Positions 7,317-11,100 of a stretch of DNA of 11,100 nucleotides are shown here, piece after piece (the stretch's first letter is position 1; each line of letters starts with the position of its first letter). Origin of the DNA: Bacteroidota bacterium (GTDB lineage: Bacteria; Bacteroidota; Ignavibacteria; Ignavibacteriales; Melioribacteraceae); assembly GCA_021786655.1 (NCBI GenBank), contig JAJYMU010000029.1, positions 1 to 11,100 of the forward strand. Direction: 5' to 3'. The position numbers and the translations under genes were made by a program. A model generated the notes under the pieces. It did no database searches, was not told the DNA's origin, and saw nothing but the letters and a program-made list of their open reading frames with translations.

Positions 7317-8567
7317 CTACGATTTCTCTTCCCAAACATTTGCAAGAGTCACAATCATTTTCACCGCGGCTTCCATGTCCTGAACAGCAACATATTCGGA
7401 GTATGCATGAAAATTATGCCCGCCTGCAAATAAGTTTGGAGTTGGCAATCCCATGTAGCTTAATCGTGAACCGTCTGTGCCGCCGCGAATGGAAGAATTG
7501 ATCGGTGTAATTCCAAGTTTCTTCAATGCTTCAATTGCATATTCTTCAACTTGCGGATGCTGATCGAGAATGTATTTCATGTTGCGGTACTGCTCAATAA
7601 TCTCAAACTCGAATGACGAACCGGAAAATTGCGCAACAGTTTTTTCACACAATCCTTTCAACAGCGTTTCAAACTCTTTCAGCTTATCTGCATTAAAATC
7701 GCGGATAATAAATTTCACGACGGTTTGAGTTTCGTTTCCGTTAACTTGAGTTGGATGAACATAACCCTCGCGTTTCTCAGTTGTCTCCGGCGAAAGATGT
7801 CCCTTAGGAAGCATTTCTAAAAATCTTGCGGCAATTTTAACAGCATTAACCATTTTACCTTTTGCATATCCGGGATGAACATTCTTTCCGTTGAACTTTA
7901 TCGCAACCGCATCGGCGCTGAATGTTTCCGTTTCAACTTCACCGCGCGTTGAACCGTCAATTGTGTAGGCATACTTCGCACCAAATTTCGTCACATCAAA
8001 TTTTTCCGTGCCGCGTCCGACTTCTTCGTCGGGTGTAAAACAAACTTTAATTGTACCGTGCTTTACTTCGGGATGTGTGATTAGGTAATTCATCGCGTCA
8101 ATAATTTCCGAAATGCCGGCTTTGTCATCGGCGCCTAGCAATGTAGTTCCGTCGGTTGTAATAATGTCTAAACCGATCATCTCTTTCAATTCCGGATTTC
8201 CCGCAGCATCAATAATTCTCGATGGATCTTTCGGCAAAACAATATCTCCGCCTTGATAATTTTTATGAATCACCGGGTTAACATTTGCGCCCGTTACAGC
8301 CGGACTTGTATCCACATGTGAAATAAAACCTATTGTTGGTACGTTCTTCTTGCTATTCGATAGTAAGGTCGCCATAACGTAACCGTATTCATCCATTGCA
8401 GCGTCTTTCATTCCGATCTGTTTTAATTCCTCTACTAATGCTTTCGAGAGCTCAATCTGTTTAGGATCGCTTGGAAATGTTGTTGAATCTTCATTCGATT
8501 GAGTATCATATTTTACGTATTTTAGGAAGCGGTCAACGCAGGTAAATTTGTAGTTGGAGTCGAACAT
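7317..8567 (-). CDS. pepT: peptidase T (tripeptide aminopeptidase), M20 family
   Basis: This cytoplasmic dizinc aminopeptidase removes the N-terminal residue of tripeptides during peptide catabolism. Its 416 residues match the usual PepT length (about 408-412). Recognisable motifs are FISHVDTSP (81-89; His84 and Asp86), TTLLGADDKAGI (141-152; bridging Asp147), TPDEEVGRG (178-186; catalytic Glu181, ligand Glu182), YTIDGSTRGEVE (201-212; Asp204), the lid segment with IRDFNAD (288-294), SSIRGGTDGSRLS (358-370) and GGHNFHAYSE (382-391; His387 as the last ligand). All expected metal ligands are present. GAGG five bases before the ATG supports the start at 8567. It is first in the minus-strand series, 104 bases upstream of the asparagine-synthase-like gene, and divergent from the nucleoside phosphorylase. 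Confidence 0.96.
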   Translation of the reverse strand: MFDSNYKFTCVDRFLKYVKYDTQSNEDSTTFPSDPKQIELSKALVEELKQIGMKDAAMDEYGYVMATLLSNSKKNVPTIGFISHVDTSPAVTGANVNPVIHKNYQGGDIVLPKDPSRIIDAAGNPELKEMIGLDIITTDGTTLLGADDKAGISEIIDAMNYLITHPEVKHGTIKVCFTPDEEVGRGTEKFDVTKFGAKYAYTIDGSTRGEVETETFSADAVAIKFNGKNVHPGYAKGKMVNAVKIAARFLEMLPKGHLSPETTEKREGYVHPTQVNGNETQTVVKFIIRDFNADKLKEFETLLKGLCEKTVAQFSGSSFEFEIIEQYRNMKYILDQHPQVEEYAIEALKKLGITPINSSIRGGTDGSRLSYMGLPTPNLFAGGHNFHAYSEYVAVQDMEAAVKMIVTLANVWEEKS

Positions 8568-8686
8568 TTTTTCCTCGATTCTGTTTTAATGATAATTAGT
8601 GGCTTAAAGTTAATAGAAAATCGCAGTGAGTTTCAATGTGTGAGGAAGTCCGTCACTAGGAATTCGTCAATGGTCAATCGGTATTT

Positions 8687-8702
8687 GATGTTATGAAACA
8701 TC
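8687..8702. promoter_or_regulatory. small inverted repeat, possible operator
   Basis: GATGTT and AACATC form a perfect 6-bp inverted repeat around ATGA, 44 bases upstream of the phosphorylase start codon and just before the hexamer array. The size and position would suit a dimeric repressor, but a 6-bp arm can occur by chance and no cognate regulator is in the window. Confidence 0.25.
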
Positions 8703-8737
8703 TTGCTCTTGATCTTAATCATAATCTTGTTCTTATG
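8702..8737 (+). repeat. degenerate 6-base tandem array in the phosphorylase leader
   Basis: Six consecutive hexamers read CTTGCT, CTTGAT, CTTAAT, CATAAT, CTTGTT, CTTATG, roughly CTTRNT. The array ends within the Shine-Dalgarno GGAG (8737-8740), which lies five bases before the phosphorylase ATG at 8746. The leader therefore consists largely of repeat. The unit CTTGAT also occurs in the 7-mer array at 2764-2847. Confidence 0.6.
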
Positions 8738-8745
8738 GAGTTAAA

Positions 8746-10071
8746 ATGAATGCTGTTGAGTTGATACGTAAGAAGCGCGATAAGAAATCATTAACCGAAG
8801 ACGAAATAAAGTTTCTCATTTCCGGTTTTACAAAGAAAAAAATTCCGGACTATCAGTTTTCATCATTCTTAATGGCGGCATACTTAAATGGTTTGAACAG
8901 CCGCGAAACCGCGTGGCTCACAAAAGCGATGCTTTACAGCGGAAGTGTTGTTAATCTTGATTCTATCCGCGGGAAAAAAGTTGATAAACATTCTACCGGA
9001 GGAGTCGGCGATAAAACTTCGCTTATACTCGCTCCGATTGTTGCAGCTGCCGGCGTTAACGTCCCCATGATCAGCGGACGCGGGCTGGGACACACGGGCG
9101 GAACATTGGATAAGCTGGAAGCAATTCCAGGATTCAAAACGAATGTTAATCTTACCAAATACAAAAACGTTTTGAAAAGTTGCGGTGCAGTGCTTGCCGG
9201 ACAAACGAAAGAAGTAGCGCCCGCAGATAAAATTATTTATGCGCTGCGAGACGTGACTGCAACCGTTGAATCAATTCCGCTTATTACTGCAAGCATCATG
9301 AGCAAAAAATTAGCCGAAGGAATTGACGGGCTTGTTCTCGATGTGAAAACCGGATCCGGTGCTTTCATGAAAAAGTATGATGACTCGCTCGCGCTCGCGG
9401 ATTCACTGACCCACACTGCAAAGGCATTCAAGAAAAAAGTTATAACGTTAATTACAGACATGAACCAGCCGCTTGGAAATTATATCGGCAACTGGCTTGA
9501 AGTGTATGAATCGATAAGAGTTTTGCAAGGAGAAAAACTCGGCAACCTTGTTGAGCTTTCGCTAAATCTCTCCGGTGCAATGATCTTTCTCGGCGGAAAA
9601 GCCGGAACGATTAAAGAAGGAATCGAGATGTCGAAAGAAATTGTTGCAAGCGGAAAAGCTTTTGATAAATTCTTAGAGATCGTTCAACTTCAAGGCGGTA
9701 ATGTTGATTTGATCAAGCATCCTGAAAAATACCCGAAATCAAAAATTCACGAGAAGGTTATTGCCGATAAATCGGGCTACCTTCAATCAACGGACAATTA
9801 TCAAATCGGAATGGCTTCGTTAGAACTCGGCGCCGGCAGATTGATTATGACTGATAAGATCGATCCGAAAGCGGGAATAATTTTCTATCCAAAGATCGGC
9901 GAACGAATCAAAAAAGGAAGCGTGATTGCGGAAATTTTCACTGATAAAAAAGAAAAAGTTGATCTCGTAAAAAATAAACTGCTTTCCGCTATCAAACTTT
10001 CAAAGACTCCAACTGCACCGGTTAAGCTGGTTAAGACATTGATCTCATCTGAAATCTGTTCGCTGAATTAA
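8746..10071 (+). CDS. thymidine/pyrimidine-nucleoside phosphorylase
   Basis: This cytoplasmic salvage enzyme splits thymidine (and possibly uridine or deoxyuridine) with phosphate into the base and a pentose 1-phosphate. Its 441 residues match the family. The small helical domain is followed by the phosphate-binding KHSTGGVGDKTS (81-92), the family signature SGRGLGHTGGTLDKLE (110-125), ALRDVTATVESIP (166-178) with pyrimidine-contacting Arg168, ITASIMSKKLAEG (180-192) with Ser183 and Lys187, and DVKTGSGAFM (199-208). The C-terminal alpha/beta domain includes AGIIFYPKIGERIKKG (376-391). Arg, Ser and Lys positions agree with bacterial pyrimidine-nucleoside phosphorylase numbering. I cannot separate deoA (thymidine-specific) from pdp (broader) by eye, so no symbol is given. 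GGAG five bases before the ATG supports the start. It heads a run with the DUF1003 and DUF971 genes. Confidence 0.95.
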   Translation: MNAVELIRKKRDKKSLTEDEIKFLISGFTKKKIPDYQFSSFLMAAYLNGLNSRETAWLTKAMLYSGSVVNLDSIRGKKVDKHSTGGVGDKTSLILAPIVAAAGVNVPMISGRGLGHTGGTLDKLEAIPGFKTNVNLTKYKNVLKSCGAVLAGQTKEVAPADKIIYALRDVTATVESIPLITASIMSKKLAEGIDGLVLDVKTGSGAFMKKYDDSLALADSLTHTAKAFKKKVITLITDMNQPLGNYIGNWLEVYESIRVLQGEKLGNLVELSLNLSGAMIFLGGKAGTIKEGIEMSKEIVASGKAFDKFLEIVQLQGGNVDLIKHPEKYPKSKIHEKVIADKSGYLQSTDNYQIGMASLELGAGRLIMTDKIDPKAGIIFYPKIGERIKKGSVIAEIFTDKKEKVDLVKNKLLSAIKLSKTPTAPVKLVKTLISSEICSLN

Positions 10072-10096
10072 TTTGCCAATTAAAGAGAGCATTGAG

Positions 10097-10564
10097 ATGA
10101 ACATTTTTAATTTTCCAAAACCATATAAGCACGAACACGAAGAAATCAAAAACGTAAACCAAATTTTAGATGAAAGACGCACAGCTGGACAGCGCGCTGC
10201 AGACAGCATTGCCGCTGTGATGGGCTCGTGGAAGTTTCTAATAATTCAATCAATGATTCTTGTACTCTGGATTGCTATGAACATTGCGGCATATGTAAAT
10301 CATTGGGACCCGTACCCGTTTATCTTGCTCAATTTATTTCTATCTCTGCAAGCCGCCTACACCGCGCCGGTAATAATGATGAGCCAAAACCGGCAAGCCG
10401 AGCGGGATAGACTGGAAGCGCACAACGATTTCAACGTTAACGTAAAAGCCGAAGAGGAGGTAAGACTAATCATCGAGCATCTCGAATCGCAAAATAAAGC
10501 GCTTCAGGAAATCGATAAACAATTGAATGAAATTCGATCCATGATTGTTAACATTAAAAACTAA
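10097..10564 (+). CDS. DUF1003 family membrane protein
   Basis: This 155-residue protein carries the whole DUF1003 core: an amphipathic N-terminal part, AADSIAAVMGSWKFL (34-48), a first membrane helix (about 46-66), WDPYPFILLNLFLSLQAAYTAP (70-91) making the second membrane helix, then the conserved MMSQNRQAERDR (94-105). The C-terminus (about 115-155) is charged and likely a coiled coil. The family occurs widely in bacteria as a small membrane protein of unknown function. I chose the ATG at 10097, with GAGAG about nine bases upstream; an in-frame TTG at 10073 would add eight residues. The gene lies 25 bases after the phosphorylase stop and 24 bases before the DUF971 start, consistent with one transcript, but there is no functional link in the sequence. 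Confidence 0.88.
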   Translation: MNIFNFPKPYKHEHEEIKNVNQILDERRTAGQRAADSIAAVMGSWKFLIIQSMILVLWIAMNIAAYVNHWDPYPFILLNLFLSLQAAYTAPVIMMSQNRQAERDRLEAHNDFNVNVKAEEEVRLIIEHLESQNKALQEIDKQLNEIRSMIVNIKN

Positions 10565-10588
10565 AACACTTTTGAAAGAATTCTAATT

Positions 10589-10942
10589 ATGGCAACACCG
10601 ACTAAGATAAAACTTTACAAGCAAGAGCATATCGAAATCACATGGGATAACGGCAAGGTGATTAATTATCCGCTTAGGTTTCTCCGGGACGAATCGCCCG
10701 ATGCCGGCAATAAAGGCGAAACAATTCTTTGGAAACATTATGAACCGGCAAAAAAAACGCCGTTAAGACCGGAAGCGTATCAAGTTTCCACAATTGAAAT
10801 GGTCGGCAACTATGCAATTCAAATCAAATGGAAAGACGGTTACAATTTTGGACTTTATTCTTGGGAACTGCTCGAACAATACGGCGAGTATCTTCAGGTT
10901 AGAAACAATCTTCATCAAGATTTCGATCACCATCACAATTAA
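10589..10942 (+). CDS. DUF971 family protein (gamma-butyrobetaine hydroxylase N-terminal-like)
   Basis: This 117-residue cytoplasmic protein is a stand-alone DUF971 domain. It shows ITWDNGKVINYPLRFLRDESPDAG (17-40), matching the family pattern of a W-x-DG strand, YP, LR and SP-x-A, then VGNYAIQIKWKDGYNFGLYSWELL (72-95), the most conserved part (GNYA, DG, G-Y-W). The fold is shared with the N-terminal domain of gamma-butyrobetaine hydroxylase and with domains fused to some Mrp/ApbC-type P-loop proteins, but the role of the free-standing form is unknown. It has no cysteine, so it belongs to the non-zinc-binding branch (S-P-x-A in place of C-P-C-x-x-C). The C-terminus ends in HDFDHHH-like residues (HQDFDHHHN), possibly metal-binding. 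It is last in the plus-strand run and is followed 19 bases later by the terminator hairpin. Confidence 0.88.
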   Translation: MATPTKIKLYKQEHIEITWDNGKVINYPLRFLRDESPDAGNKGETILWKHYEPAKKTPLRPEAYQVSTIEMVGNYAIQIKWKDGYNFGLYSWELLEQYGEYLQVRNNLHQDFDHHHN

Positions 10943-10961
10943 CGAATACCGTTTAAAACAA

Positions 10962-10987
10962 AAAACCCTTCTTGCATGAAGGGTTTT
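10962..10987. terminator. bidirectional intrinsic terminator
   Basis: AAAACCCTTC (10962-10971) and GAAGGGTTTT (10978-10987) form a perfect 10-bp stem with the loop TTGCAT. It lies between the DUF971 stop (10942) and the stop of the opposing gene (11013). On the minus strand the stem is followed by more T (GGGTTTTTTG), making it a strong terminator for the incoming gene; on the plus strand the tract is shorter (TTTTCC). Confidence 0.88.
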
Positions 10988-11010
10988 CCGTTCGAAATAT
11001 ATTTTTCGTT

Positions 11011-11100
11011 TTAGCTTCCCAATAATTTTCTAACATGATTCTCGTAAGTCAACGCCGGCATTAAACCTTGATAGCTGGCAACAATTTTTCCTTGTTTATC
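11011..11100 (-). CDS. 3' end of a possible thioredoxin/TlpA-like gene (partial)
   Basis: The minus strand reads 29 residues, DKQGKIVASYQG followed by LMPALTYENHVRKLLGS, then a TAA stop at 11013-11011. The pattern D-x-x-G-K-I-V-x-x-x-x-G near the C-terminus followed by a short helix ending in LL is typical of the last strands and helix of thioredoxin-fold proteins of the TlpA/redoxin type. The active-site Cys motif would lie outside the window, so the call is tentative. The open frame ends just before a terminator with a good T tract in this orientation, which supports it being a real gene end. Confidence 0.55.
   Translation of the reverse strand, partial: DKQGKIVASYQGLMPALTYENHVRKLLGS

Larger units (their letters stand above)
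8568..8745. promoter_or_regulatory. divergent intergenic region between pepT and the phosphorylase
   Basis: These 178 bases must contain the promoters for both directions. On the pepT side a TTGAAA (8636-8631 on the minus strand) lies 15 bases from TATTAA, a poor fit to a sigma70 promoter. A small perfect inverted repeat, GATGTT-ATGA-AACATC, lies at 8687-8702 and could be an operator. The right third is a hexamer repeat array, described separately. No coding frame of note and no RNA gene were seen. Confidence 0.35.

Noticed and set aside
5476..8567. A biosynthetic cluster combining the peptidase and the asparagine-synthase-like enzyme, as in lasso-peptide maturation
   Set aside because: The peptidase is an ordinary cytoplasmic PepT, not a transglutaminase-type leader peptidase, and no precursor peptide, recognition protein or dedicated exporter is seen.
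8884..9461. Minus-strand frames inside the phosphorylase gene
   Set aside because: They lie opposite a strongly conserved coding region and show no family pattern of their own.
10589..10942. Loss of the Cys zinc ligands in the DUF971 protein as a novelty
   Set aside because: Many stand-alone bacterial DUF971 proteins have S-P-x-A at this position instead of the Cys motif seen in gamma-butyrobetaine hydroxylase, so this is ordinary for the branch.

Overview
The window (about 40% GC by eye) holds nine complete protein genes, the 3' end of a tenth at the right edge, and possibly the 5' end of another at the left edge. Gene content, weak or variable Shine-Dalgarno sequences, a Tsp-type periplasmic protease and AT-rich spacers suggest a Gram-negative bacterium of the Bacteroidota/Chlorobi/Ignavibacteria group. 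This placement is inferred from the look of the proteins; there is no rRNA or other phylogenetic marker to confirm it.

Layout. Positions 1-247 are non-coding apart from a possible truncated minus-strand start at 44, and carry a GC-rich palindromic repeat. A tail-specific protease (minus) is divergent from a small MmcQ/YjbR protein (plus). The YjbR gene converges on a four-gene minus-strand series, read from right to left: peptidase T, an asparagine-synthase-like protein, a cation diffusion facilitator and an AMP-forming acyl-CoA ligase. The 82-base gap between the two convergent stop codons is almost entirely an inverted array of degenerate 7-base units that can fold into a long hairpin. Divergent from peptidase T is a plus-strand run of three genes: a thymidine/pyrimidine-nucleoside phosphorylase, a DUF1003 membrane protein and a DUF971 protein. 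It ends at a clear bidirectional terminator, shared with the end of a thioredoxin/TlpA-like gene arriving on the minus strand.

Function. Most genes are housekeeping or salvage: envelope protein turnover (Tsp), peptide and nucleoside catabolism (PepT, phosphorylase), lipid activation (acyl-CoA ligase) and metal export (CDF). They do not form one obvious pathway. The short spacings (28 bases between the asparagine-synthase-like and CDF genes, 53 between CDF and ligase, 25 and 24 in the phosphorylase run) suggest co-transcription.

I did not find a convincing new multi-gene system. The points most worth a second look are the two short-period degenerate repeat arrays (7-mer and 6-mer) in intergenic DNA, an asparagine-synthase-like enzyme whose N-terminal catalytic Cys is replaced by Ser, a CDF transporter without His in its predicted transmembrane metal site, and the GC-rich palindrome near the left edge.
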